A stretch of 64,000 bases of DNA. Origin: Dactylosporangium fulvum. GTDB taxonomy: Bacteria > Actinomycetota > Actinomycetes > Mycobacteriales > Micromonosporaceae. The DNA lies in assembly GCF_025137375.1 (NCBI RefSeq), contig NZ_CP073720.1, forward strand, positions 8,766,501 through 8,830,500. Direction: 5' to 3'. Within the stretch, counting starts at the first letter, position 1. Every line of letters begins with the position of its first letter. A program made the translations under genes and the position numbers. A model generated the notes under the pieces. It made no database searches. It worked only from the letters and a program-made list of their open reading frames with translations, and was not told where the DNA came from. Positions 1 to 7,685 of the stretch are shown here, piece by piece.

Positions 1-51
1 TCGTTCGGCTTCGGTGGTCACAACGCAGCGCTTGTCTTCGCCCGCGCCTAG
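1..51 (+). CDS. fabF: 3-oxoacyl-ACP synthase II, C-terminal 16 residues only
   Basis: Only the last 16 codons and the TAG stop are in the window. They encode SFGFGGHNAALVFARA, the characteristic end of FabF-type condensing enzymes (the NSFGFGGHN motif, whose His-Asn lies near the active site). FabF elongates acyl-ACP with malonyl-ACP in fatty acid synthesis. In actinobacteria the gene usually closes a fabD-fabH-acpP-fabF cluster followed by an acyl-CoA carboxylase gene, and exactly such a gene begins 9 nt downstream. The identification rests on a short but distinctive motif plus context. Confidence 0.85.
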   Translation, partial: SFGFGGHNAALVFARA

Positions 52-59
52 GAGTCCTC

Positions 60-1469
60 GTGACGCTCACGTCCGCACCGTCCGACATCGGGACCGTCGA
101 CTACCGCGATCCTGAGGTGCGCCTCCGCGCGCTGTTCGACCGGGGCACCCTCCGGCTGCTCCAGGCCCGCGACGACTCCGGCGTGCTGGCCGGGCGCGGC
201 CAGATCGACGGCACGCAGGTGATCGCCTTCGCCAGCGACGCCACGAAGATGGGCGGTGCGATGGGCGACGAGGGCTGCCGCCACATCGTCGACGCGATCG
301 ACACCGCGGTCCGCGAGCGGTTGCCGGTCCTCGGGCTGTGGCACTCCGGCGGCGCGCGGCTCGCCGAGGGTGTCGTGGCGCTCGACGCGGTCGGCCAGGT
401 CTTCGCCGCCATGGTCCGCGCCTCCGGGCGCGTGCCGCAGATCTCGGTGGTGCTCGGCCCGGCCGCCGGCGGCGCCGCCTACGGCCCCGCGCTCACCGAC
501 ATCGTCGTGATGAGCGGTGCCGGCCGTATCTTCGTCACCGGCCCCGAGGTCGTCCGCAGCGTCACCGGCGAGCAGGTCGACATGGAGCGCCTCGGCGGCC
601 CCGAGCCGCACGGCCGTCGCTCCGGTGTCGTGCACGTGACCACCAAGGACGACGAGTCGGCGCTGGCCCGCGCACGCGAGCTCGCCTCACTGCTGGGCAA
701 GCAGGGCCGCATCTGTCCTGACGACGTGGCGGACGTCGACCTCGGCGCGCTGCTGCCGGCCGAGACCAACCGGGCCTACGACGTGAAGCCCCTGGTCAAG
801 AGCCTGCTCGACGCGCCGGGTGTGGAGCTGCACGCGAAGTGGGCGCCGAACATCGTCACGACACTGGGGCGGTTCGGTGGCCGTACCGTCGGCGTCATCG
901 CGAACAACCCGCTCCGCCTCGGCGGCTGCCTCGACGCGGCCAGCGCGGAGAAGTCGGCCCGCTTCGTGCGCATGTGCGACTCGCTCGGTGTGCCGCTGAT
1001 CGTCCTGGTCGACGTCCCCGGCTACCTGCCCGGTCTCGGCCAGGAGTGGGACGGCGTGGTGCGCCGCGGCGCGAAGCTGCTGCACGCCTTCGCCGAGGCG
1101 GTCGTACCGCGGGTGACGCTCGTGACCCGCAAGGCCTACGGCGGGGCGTATATCGCGATGAACTCCCGCTCCCTCGGCGCGACGGCCGTGTTCGCGTGGC
1201 CGAACGCGGAGGTCGCGGTCATGGGCGCGAGCGCGGCGGTGAACATCCTGCACCGCAAGAAGCTGGCGGCGGCGCAGCCCGAGGCGCGCGAGGAACTGCG
1301 CGCACAGCTCATCAAGGAGCAGATCGAGGTCGCGGGCGGCGTAAACCGGGCACTGGAGATCGGCGTCATCGACGACGTGGTCCAGCCGGAGGAGACCCGC
1401 CGCCGCATCGCGGGCGCACTGGCCGGCGCCCCGGCAGCGCGTGGCGCGCACGGCAACATCCCGCTGTAG
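60..1469 (+). CDS. accD: Acyl-CoA carboxylase, carboxyltransferase subunit
   Basis: 469-residue carboxyltransferase of the biotin-dependent acyl-CoA carboxylase family, fusing both crotonase-like halves. It transfers CO2 from carboxybiotin to acetyl- or propionyl-CoA to give malonyl- or methylmalonyl-CoA. The N-half has LWHSGGARLAEG (about 93-104) and a glycine-rich GPAAGGAAYGP oxyanion-hole segment (about 132-142). The C-half has VDVPGYLPG and AYGGAYIAMNSR, typical CoA-binding motifs. The GTG start lies 5 nt after a GGAG ribosome site that overlaps the fabF stop, so the two genes are very probably cotranscribed. Position after fabF suggests a role in supplying malonyl-CoA to FAS II. Whether acetyl- or propionyl-CoA is preferred cannot be read from the sequence. 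Confidence 0.93.
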   Translation: MTLTSAPSDIGTVDYRDPEVRLRALFDRGTLRLLQARDDSGVLAGRGQIDGTQVIAFASDATKMGGAMGDEGCRHIVDAIDTAVRERLPVLGLWHSGGARLAEGVVALDAVGQVFAAMVRASGRVPQISVVLGPAAGGAAYGPALTDIVVMSGAGRIFVTGPEVVRSVTGEQVDMERLGGPEPHGRRSGVVHVTTKDDESALARARELASLLGKQGRICPDDVADVDLGALLPAETNRAYDVKPLVKSLLDAPGVELHAKWAPNIVTTLGRFGGRTVGVIANNPLRLGGCLDAASAEKSARFVRMCDSLGVPLIVLVDVPGYLPGLGQEWDGVVRRGAKLLHAFAEAVVPRVTLVTRKAYGGAYIAMNSRSLGATAVFAWPNAEVAVMGASAAVNILHRKKLAAAQPEAREELRAQLIKEQIEVAGGVNRALEIGVIDDVVQPEETRRRIAGALAGAPAARGAHGNIPL

Positions 1470-1484
1470 CGCCGAAACGGTTCG

Positions 1485-1524
1485 GGCCCGCGGGCGGCGG
1501 ATCGCGCCGTCCGCGGGCCGTTTT
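1485..1524 (+). terminator. Intrinsic terminator after accD
   Basis: A 14-bp GC-rich stem (arms 1485-1498 and 1506-1519, one G-U wobble) with a 7-nt loop is followed by GTTTT. It ends the fab-accD operon and separates it from the convergent gene at 1530. Confidence 0.85.
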
Positions 1525-1529
1525 CCTGA

Positions 1530-1952
1530 CTACGTCAGGGCAAGCTCGCCGGCGAGGCTGGTCAGCCCGCCGACGAGGGCCAGGCAGGAGAGCAGGAAGC
1601 CGACGACGTTCATGCCCTTGCCCAAGCCGATCGAGCCTTCCAGCTGGGCCCGGTACGGCTCCTCAGGGTCGTAGAGCACCGCCACGTGCATGCCGGGCCG
1701 GAACCGGGGCGGATTGGTGCCGACCGGGTCCTTGGCCTGCATCGGGTGCCCCTCGCGGGTGTGGTACTGGAAGACCGGCATCCCGAGATGCGGGCCGTCG
1801 CTGGTCCCCCGCTCCCAGCTGAGGTCGACCACCACGCCGGGCACCCGAACCGCCCGGGCCCGGAACCGTCTCCCGCGTTTCCATTCCTTGGTCGTGCTGT
1901 ATATCCCCGTCACGCCCACGGCGAGCATCACTGTCGTTGCGATCCACCACAT
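1530..1952 (-). CDS. Small membrane protein, DUF3592-like
   Basis: 140-residue protein with one hydrophobic segment at the N-terminus (about 3-18), a soluble middle of about 75 residues rich in beta-type sequence (VVDLSWERG, FQYHTREG, FRPGMHVAVLYDP), and a second hydrophobic helix near the C-terminus (about 112-132). This two-helix layout with a VAVLYDP motif resembles DUF3592 proteins, whose function is unknown. The ATG at 1952 opens straight into the first membrane helix; an upstream extension of the same frame to 2198 reads as compositional noise and is excluded. Convergent with accD, sharing the terminator region. Confidence 0.7.
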   Translation of the reverse strand: MWWIATTVMLAVGVTGIYSTTKEWKRGRRFRARAVRVPGVVVDLSWERGTSDGPHLGMPVFQYHTREGHPMQAKDPVGTNPPRFRPGMHVAVLYDPEEPYRAQLEGSIGLGKGMNVVGFLLSCLALVGGLTSLAGELALT

Positions 1953-2043
1953 GGACGCCGATGATGTCGGCCATGATCCGCCAAGATCGTCGTGGAGTCG
2001 ACGGCCGGCTGTCGGATTTCCAGACGTGTCCGGGCAACCACCG

Positions 2044-3750
2044 TCACGCGCAGGCGGTCGCGGGCAGGCCCTGCACCGGGACCGGGGACCTGCCCGGAGC
2101 CTTCGCCTTGCCGACCAGGACGTCGGCGAGCGCCTGCATCGAGGCGTTGGACGAGGAGTAGGTCGCCAGCAGGGTGCCCTTCGCCGACCGGAGCACATAC
2201 GGGGTGTCCAGCGCCACGGTCACCGCCGCCGACTGGGACAGGTCGGACGATCCCTTGCCGTAGCCGATCAGGCGGACCTCCGTGCCGCCTTGCTGCACCA
2301 CCTCGGTGCCCGCCGCCTTCAGCGCCGCCTCCAGCCAGCCCCGCGCCGTCTCGTTGCCCGCGGAGGTCACCCGGACCGGGCCGGTGACCAGCGCGCCCTT
2401 GCACGGGCCGCGGAAGACGGTGATCCCGGCCGCCGCGCCGGCCCGGGCGGCTGCCTTGCCGGCCTCACCGTTGACGACGGACATCTCCGGCTTCGGCGCC
2501 TCGGCCAGCCGGAACTTCAGCGCGAGGATGCGGGTCGCCGCCTCGACCATCCGGGTCTTCGGCAGCCGGCCCGAGCGCACGGCGTCGAGCAGGCCCTTGT
2601 GGGCCGCCGACAGGCTCGGCGGCATCAGCAGGATGTCGTTGCCGGCGAGGATCGCCCGGACCGCCGCCTCACCCGCCGACCACCGCTCGGCCGGCTCCAT
2701 GTTCAGGGCATCGGTGACGACGACCCCCGTATATCCCAGCTTCGTCCGCAGCAGGTCGATCAGCACCTTGCTGGAGAACGAGGCCGGCACGCCGGGGTCG
2801 ATGGACTTGACGTCGAGGTGGCCGGACATGATCAGCCCGACGCCGGCCTCCTTCGCGGCGACGAACGGCGGCAGATCGCCGGCCTCCAGGCTGCGCAGAT
2901 CCTGGTTGAGCACGGGCAGGCTGTTGTGGCTGTCGACGGTCGTGTGGCCGTGACCCGGGAAGTGCTTCACCGTGGCCGCGACCCCGGCCGACTGCATGCC
3001 CCGCACGGCGGCCCCGACCTGGACCGAGACCCGTTGGGGGTCGCTGCCGAACGAGCGGGAGCCGATGACGCCGCCGGGCTGGGTGCCGAGGACGTCGGCG
3101 TCGGGGGCGAAGTCGACGTTGATCCCGATGGCGGCCAGCTCGGCGCCGGCCGCCTTCCACGCGGCCTCGGTCACCTTCGGATCGTCACCGGCGCCGAGCG
3201 CCATCGCGCTGGGCAGCTGGACCATGCCGTCCTTGATCCGGGTGACCTGGCCGTATTCCTGGTCGGTGCCGATCAGCAGCGGCACCCGGGCGGGCAGGCT
3301 CAGCGCCGCCGTCTGTAGGCCGCCCGTGAGCTTCGCCACCTGGGCGGGCGACTCGACGTTGGTGGTCTTGTTGGTGCCGGCGGTCGGGTCGTCAGCGCTG
3401 CTGGAGACCAGGATGATCCCGCCCAGATGGTATTTCTTGACGATCTCCGCGGGCGTGGAGGCGCCCGCATACGCCTTGTTGGCCGACACCGAGCCGGACG
3501 ACACCTTGTCGGCGTCGTTGCCGTAGGCATACGGCATCAGGACCTGGCCGACCAGCTCCTCGTCGGTGAGCTTCGCGGCGAGCTCGGCGGCCTGCCGGGC
3601 CGGGTCCGAGCCCGGGACGACAGCGGAAACGGGCGGGCTGCTCGACGGCGCCGGTGCGGGCGATCCGGTGTCGGAGCACCCGCTGACCAGCACGGCGAGC
3701 GCCAGGAGAGCGGTCGTCGAGATCTTGCGAAGGGCCGGCACACCCGCCAC
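2044..3750 (-). CDS. Lipoprotein beta-N-acetylhexosaminidase, glycoside hydrolase family 3
   Basis: 568-residue family 3 glycosidase, probably exported and lipid-anchored. A signal peptide ends in the lipobox LVSGC (Cys25), followed by a Ser/Pro linker. The TIM-barrel domain carries the NagZ-type catalytic motif KHFPGHG followed by TTVDSH (about 262-274), where the Asp-His dyad acts as general acid/base, and VVVTDALNM holding the nucleophile Asp. About 180 residues follow the barrel, resembling the alpha/beta C-terminal domain of two-domain GH3 enzymes. Likely role: release of N-acetylglucosamine from cell wall fragments or chitin oligomers outside the membrane. The start is GTG; a second in-frame GTG three codons later is possible. 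Confidence 0.9.
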   Translation of the reverse strand: MAGVPALRKISTTALLALAVLVSGCSDTGSPAPAPSSSPPVSAVVPGSDPARQAAELAAKLTDEELVGQVLMPYAYGNDADKVSSGSVSANKAYAGASTPAEIVKKYHLGGIILVSSSADDPTAGTNKTTNVESPAQVAKLTGGLQTAALSLPARVPLLIGTDQEYGQVTRIKDGMVQLPSAMALGAGDDPKVTEAAWKAAGAELAAIGINVDFAPDADVLGTQPGGVIGSRSFGSDPQRVSVQVGAAVRGMQSAGVAATVKHFPGHGHTTVDSHNSLPVLNQDLRSLEAGDLPPFVAAKEAGVGLIMSGHLDVKSIDPGVPASFSSKVLIDLLRTKLGYTGVVVTDALNMEPAERWSAGEAAVRAILAGNDILLMPPSLSAAHKGLLDAVRSGRLPKTRMVEAATRILALKFRLAEAPKPEMSVVNGEAGKAAARAGAAAGITVFRGPCKGALVTGPVRVTSAGNETARGWLEAALKAAGTEVVQQGGTEVRLIGYGKGSSDLSQSAAVTVALDTPYVLRSAKGTLLATYSSSNASMQALADVLVGKAKAPGRSPVPVQGLPATACA

Positions 3751-3789
3751 TCAACCATGCACGGGCAAATTCCCCCAACCCGGGAGCGG

Positions 3790-4281
3790 CTACCCGACTC
3801 GGGTGAGGAGGGTGAGCGGAACACCGTCCCCGGCGTGGCGGTACGGTTCGAGCTCGGCGTCCCACGGCGCGCCGAGCGCCTTCTCCAGGGCGTGGGCGAG
3901 CGTCTCGTAGCCGCGGGCGCCCGCGACGAGGCAGCGCAGCCGGTCCTCGGACAGGACGATGTCGCCGTTGGCGCTGGTGGAACCGCGGAACAGCCCGCGG
4001 CCGGGCACGTGCATGAACCGCTCGCCGTCGACGCCGGGGCTCGGCTCCTCGGTGACCTCGAAGCGGATCATCGGCCACTGCCGCAGCGCGGCGGCCAGCT
4101 CCGCGCCGGTGCCGGTCGCGCCGGTCCACGAGCACTGGGCCCGCCGGGCCGAGGGCTCGACAGGCTGCACCGACCACTCGAGGCGGACCGGCGCGCCGAG
4201 GACGCGAGCGATCGCCCACTCGACGTGCGAGGACACGGCGAGCGGAGTCGAGTGAACGTATATGACGCCACGCGTGGGCAC
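3790..4281 (-). CDS. DUF3145 family protein
   Basis: 163-residue actinobacterial DUF3145 protein beginning PTRGVIYVHSTPLAVSSHVE after the initiator, the hallmark N-terminus of this family; function unknown. The GTG at 4281 is preceded at 6 nt by a perfect AGGAGG, which decides this start over an ATG 20 codons upstream. The C-terminal half contains RGYETLAHALEKALGAPWD, well conserved in the family. It is transcribed toward the GH3 gene with a 39-nt gap, so the two may share a transcript. Confidence 0.85.
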   Translation of the reverse strand: MPTRGVIYVHSTPLAVSSHVEWAIARVLGAPVRLEWSVQPVEPSARRAQCSWTGATGTGAELAAALRQWPMIRFEVTEEPSPGVDGERFMHVPGRGLFRGSTSANGDIVLSEDRLRCLVAGARGYETLAHALEKALGAPWDAELEPYRHAGDGVPLTLLTRVG

Positions 4282-4522
4282 GAAGGACCTCCTGGAGACC
4301 GAGGTGCGTCTTCCCCTACGACCTCGTGCTCCATGGGTCAAGCCCGGGCAGCGACTTTGCTGTTGGGACTCATGATGACGATGATGCGCGCGGTGCGCCA
4401 GAGAATCGCCAACTCAGGTCCTACGAATTGTCCAACGCTCGGTGGCCCGGAAGGTTACCCGGCCGGGGTGTTACAGTTTTGGGCGTCTCTGCACTTCACG
4501 CCTCGACAAGGAGTTCCCGCCC

Positions 4523-4855
4523 GTGGCGAGCAACACCTCGAAGACCGCGCGGGCCTCAGTCCGCGCGGGTCAGGCCGGAGCAGCCGGCGCTCTCAGCGTC
4601 CTGGGTGAGTTCAAGTACCTCATCCCGCTCAACAACGGCAAGCACGTCTACGTGCGCAATCTGACCAACGGCAAGACCAACCACCTCAGCACCACCTCCG
4701 ACACCTTCGTCGAGGAGATCCGCGTGCTTGCCGGTGCCGGTCACGCCATCAAGATCCGCGCCGAGCTGCAGGCGCTCGCCGCCGCCAACCCGAGCCACGG
4801 CTGGGACGCGACCGAGAAGCGCCTCATCGAGGCAGGTGTGCTCGAAGCCTCCTGA
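4523..4855 (+). CDS. Conserved small actinobacterial protein of unknown function
   Basis: 110-residue protein. The GTG at 4523 follows an AAGGAG site at 9 nt, preferred over an upstream ATG at 4442 whose extra 27 residues look non-coding. After a low-complexity Ala/Gly/Ser/Thr-rich N-terminus (about 25 residues), the body is regular: EFKYLIPLNNGKHVYVRNL, then a helical stretch (ETFVEEIRVLAGAGHAIK-like) and a Trp-containing end. It has no membrane helix and no motif I recognise. A TACAGT -10 candidate at 4472-4477 and a strong terminator directly after the stop suggest a single-gene transcript. Function is not assigned. Confidence 0.75.
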   Translation: MASNTSKTARASVRAGQAGAAGALSVLGEFKYLIPLNNGKHVYVRNLTNGKTNHLSTTSDTFVEEIRVLAGAGHAIKIRAELQALAAANPSHGWDATEKRLIEAGVLEAS

Positions 4856-4866
4856 GCTTCAGCTGA

Positions 4867-4903
4867 GCGACAGCCGCCGGGGGTGCTCCCCGGCGGCTGT
4901 CGC
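4867..4903 (+). terminator. Strong hairpin terminator
   Basis: A perfect 16-bp inverted repeat (arms 4867-4882 and 4888-4903) with a 5-nt loop starts 12 nt after the stop of the preceding gene. The T-run after it is weak (CGTTTCC), as is common in actinobacterial L-shaped terminators. Confidence 0.8.
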
Positions 4904-4983
4904 CGTTTCCGGTTCGTAACACTCTCGAAATACCTCTGGTCCGCAACGGAGTAATTCGACGTACCTTCGGGTAACAATTGACC

Positions 4984-5985
4984 ATGGGTTCCGTCGTCTC
5001 GCCCCTAGTCAGGCTCAAGGACGGCGCCCGCCTGTACAGCGTGCTCCACCCGGCCGCGCCGTCGGCCTCGGGCGCGCCGCCCGTCACGGTGGTCCTCCTG
5101 CACGGCTGGACGCTCGACAACCGCCTCTGGCGCCATCAGGTCGCCGACCTGGCCGGCCGGCTCGGCGCCCCCGTGCGGGTGCTCGCCTTCGACCTGCGCG
5201 GCCACGGCCGCTCCTCGGCCACCCGTGGTGCCGACGCCACACTTGAGCAGCTCGGTGACGATCTTTCCGAGGTCATCGAGCAACTGGTCCCCGAAGGCCC
5301 GATCGTGCTGGCCGGGCACTCGCTCGGCGGCATGGCGATCATGGAGTACGCGCATCGCCATGCCGCAGCGTTTGCCGACCGGGTGGTCGGGGTGGTGCTG
5401 ATCTCCACCTCGGCGGAGGGCTCGTCCCGCACCAGCTACGGCCTCAGTCCCCGGCTCGCCCGGGTCATGCGCATCCTGGAGACCCAGGGCGCGGGCCTGC
5501 TCGCCCGGTCCGGCGCCTGGCGACCGCACCGCCGGCTGATGCCACTGCTCGCCCCGGGCGTGCGCTGGCTGGTGTTCGGCCAGCGGGTCGACACGAGCTG
5601 GGTGGCCCTGACCGCGTCGATGGTCGGCAACGCCCCGCTGTGCGCGATCGGCGGCTTCCGCCCGTCGGTCGACCTGCACCACCGGGTCGAGACGCTGGCC
5701 GCGATGCGGGGCCTTCCCGCGGCGGTGCTCGTAGGCTCGCTGGACCGGCTGACCCCGCCGGCCTGCGCGGAGACCATCGCGCGCGAACTGCCCGACGCCG
5801 ACCTGGTGATCTGCGACCAGGCCGGCCACATGCTGCCGATAGAACGCCCCGACGCGGTGACCGACGCGATCGTCTCCGTCATCCGGCGGGCCTCGGTGGA
5901 CCCGGCCGTCCGCGAGCGCGCCTCAGCTCAGGTGCACCTCGACCCCGCTCAGCCGCCTGACGAAGTCGGCGCCCAGCGCCTGTGA
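4984..5985 (+). CDS. Alpha/beta hydrolase
   Basis: 333-residue alpha/beta-hydrolase fold protein. The oxyanion strand is VVLLHGWTLDNRLW, the dyad region FDLRGHGRS, and the nucleophile elbow GHSLGG (Ser about 113). The acid Asp lies in LVGSLDRLTPP and the base His in QAGHMLPIERPD, so the catalytic triad is complete. The substrate is unknown; a cap-like insert of about 90 residues follows the elbow. No clear Shine-Dalgarno precedes ATG 4984; an in-frame TTG two codons upstream is an alternative. The last 63 nt overlap the convergent gene at 5923, an unusually long overlap of two well-supported genes. Confidence 0.85.
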   Translation: MGSVVSPLVRLKDGARLYSVLHPAAPSASGAPPVTVVLLHGWTLDNRLWRHQVADLAGRLGAPVRVLAFDLRGHGRSSATRGADATLEQLGDDLSEVIEQLVPEGPIVLAGHSLGGMAIMEYAHRHAAAFADRVVGVVLISTSAEGSSRTSYGLSPRLARVMRILETQGAGLLARSGAWRPHRRLMPLLAPGVRWLVFGQRVDTSWVALTASMVGNAPLCAIGGFRPSVDLHHRVETLAAMRGLPAAVLVGSLDRLTPPACAETIARELPDADLVICDQAGHMLPIERPDAVTDAIVSVIRRASVDPAVRERASAQVHLDPAQPPDEVGAQRL

Positions 5986-6930
5986 CGGGGTGTGAACGCC
6001 GGCGGGGACGGTGCCCGCGCGGACCTCCCGCACGGCCCGCAGTGTCGCGTCAGCGGTGAGTGCATAGGCGTTCGGGCCGGTCAGGGTCGCCGAGCGCGTG
6101 TTGCCGGCGGCGTCGCGGACCTCGGCCCAGACCTCGCAGCCGGTCGCCGAGCGGCGCTGCGCCGACGGACCGCCCCGGCGCACGAGGGCCTGGGCGAGCG
6201 CGCGCAGCGGGCCGAACCCGAGCACCTTCACCAGCGGGGAGCCGGCGTTGCGCGGGAGGTGCGTGTAGACGGTGATGTTCGGGATGCCTGTCGAGCGGTA
6301 CGCCGTGACGAGGTCGCCCCAGCGGGTCGCGCCGACGGTCCGCGGGCCGGACGGGAACGGAACCTCGCGGGACGGAGTGCCGAACCGGGTCGGGACCAGG
6401 ACACCGTCGACCCGGCGCAGGCCACCCGCGGCCGCCTCGCTGAGGGCGGTGCGGGCGGTGCCGCGGCTGAGCCCGCCCGGGGCGTGGAAGGCCAGTTCCA
6501 GCGCGACCGCGTCGGGGACCGCGGCGGCCAGCACGGCGGCCAGGCAGTCGGTCGGGACCACGTCGAAGCCCGCACCGGTGATCATCACGACGCCCGCCGC
6601 CCGGGCCGCGGCGTCCTGGGCGAACATTCTGTCGAAGACGTCGAGCTCGCCGGTGATGTCGAGATAGTGTTTGCCCTCCGAGAGGCAGCACGCGACCAGG
6701 GGCGCGGCGGTGGCGGCAAAGGGGCCGGCACAGTTGGCCACCGTGTCGACGCCGTCCAGAGGTACGGTCGCCGGGTCGCCTATCCGATAGGAGAGCCCTA
6801 GTTCGGCCGCCAGGGGGGCCACACTGGACCGGGACCGCCCGGCCAGGACCGGACGTTCCCCACGGTCGACCGCCAGCCGGGCCAGCAGCCGCCCGCTGTA
6901 GCCGTTCGCGCCGTACACCATCCACGTCAC
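5923..6930 (-). CDS. Saccharopine dehydrogenase-like NAD(P)-binding oxidoreductase
   Basis: 335-residue protein of the saccharopine-dehydrogenase/trans-acting enoyl reductase family. The N-terminal Rossmann motif is VYGANGYSGRLLARLA, followed by VANCAGPFA and a KHYLDITGE segment, all hallmarks of this family in actinobacteria and plants. A second conserved GAGFDVVPTDCLA follows at about 120-132. Members include the mycobacterial enoyl reductase acting on polyketide lipids, but many are uncharacterised, so the substrate is left open. The gene runs head-to-head with the DedA gene (26-nt gap) and convergently overlaps the alpha/beta hydrolase. Confidence 0.85.
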   Translation of the reverse strand: MTWMVYGANGYSGRLLARLAVDRGERPVLAGRSRSSVAPLAAELGLSYRIGDPATVPLDGVDTVANCAGPFAATAAPLVACCLSEGKHYLDITGELDVFDRMFAQDAAARAAGVVMITGAGFDVVPTDCLAAVLAAAVPDAVALELAFHAPGGLSRGTARTALSEAAAGGLRRVDGVLVPTRFGTPSREVPFPSGPRTVGATRWGDLVTAYRSTGIPNITVYTHLPRNAGSPLVKVLGFGPLRALAQALVRRGGPSAQRRSATGCEVWAEVRDAAGNTRSATLTGPNAYALTADATLRAVREVRAGTVPAGVHTPSQALGADFVRRLSGVEVHLS

Positions 6931-6956
6931 ACCACGAAGTATGAGAGGGTTGCGCC

Positions 6957-7610
6957 GTGCATTTCATCGAGGAATGGATGGGCACGCTCTCTCCGGTCTG
7001 GATCTACCTCCTGGTCGGCGGCGTCATCGGCGTCGAGAGCATGGGCATCCCGCTCCCGGGTGAGGTCACACTCGTGACCGCCTCGCTGCTGTCCATCGGG
7101 ACCAAGATCAACCCCTGGCTGGTCGCGGGGTCCGCGTCGGTGGGCGCCATCATCGGCGACTCCATCGGCTACTACATCGGCCGCCGGGGTGGCCGGCGCC
7201 TCCTGGAGCGCTTCGGCCGGCGGTTCCCGAAGCACTTCGGCCCCGCCCACCTCGCGAAGGCCGAGCGGGCCTTCCAGCGGTGGGGCGTCTGGGCCGTGTT
7301 CTTCGGCCGGTTCATCGCGCTGCTGCGCATCCTGGCCGGCCCGCTCGCCGGCGCGCTGCACGTGCCGTATGGCCGGTTTCTCGCCGCCAACGCCCTCGGC
7401 GGGCTAACGTGGGCCTTCGGCACCGTGTTCGCGATCTACTCGATCGGCCGGGTCGCGGAGAAGTGGCTCAAGGACTTCTCCTGGATCGCGTTGGTGGCGG
7501 CGGTCGTCGCCGGCCTGGCCACGACGTTCTACCTGCGCCGCAAGGCCGCAGCCGAGGCCAAGGCCCTGCGCGAAGAGGCGGAGAAGGAGCCGGCGGCCGC
7601 CCACGACTGA
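6957..7610 (+). CDS. DedA family membrane protein
   Basis: 217-residue DedA/SNARE-associated family protein with about five hydrophobic segments. It shows the family features GIPLPGE near the first re-entrant loop (about 30-36), GDSIGYYIGRRGG, and FFGRFIALLRILAGPLAG with its conserved FxRFxPxxR-like arginines. DedA proteins are implicated in undecaprenyl phosphate or phospholipid recycling; some members act as C55-P flippases. The C-terminal tail is cytoplasmic and charged (Lys/Glu/Ala). GTG start with a weak GAGAGGG site. The gene is followed by a candidate terminator. Confidence 0.9.
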   Translation: MHFIEEWMGTLSPVWIYLLVGGVIGVESMGIPLPGEVTLVTASLLSIGTKINPWLVAGSASVGAIIGDSIGYYIGRRGGRRLLERFGRRFPKHFGPAHLAKAERAFQRWGVWAVFFGRFIALLRILAGPLAGALHVPYGRFLAANALGGLTWAFGTVFAIYSIGRVAEKWLKDFSWIALVAAVVAGLATTFYLRRKAAAEAKALREEAEKEPAAAHD

Positions 7611-7626
7611 CGCCGAAGCAACGGTG

Positions 7627-7662
7627 CCCCGGATGCACGAGTAAGCTTTCGGGGTTGTTTTT
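7627..7662 (+). terminator. Possible intrinsic terminator after DedA gene
   Basis: A 7-bp stem (CCCCGGA pairing with TTCGGGG, one wobble) with a loop of about 14 nt is followed by TTGTTTTT, a better U-tract than most in this window. The stem is short, so confidence is moderate. Confidence 0.45.
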
Positions 7663-7685
7663 CCGGCGGCGGCAGGAGTGGGGCG

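Noticed and set aside
7611..7685. Rifamycin-associated element before helR
   Set aside because: No inverted repeat resembling the known element was found in the gap.
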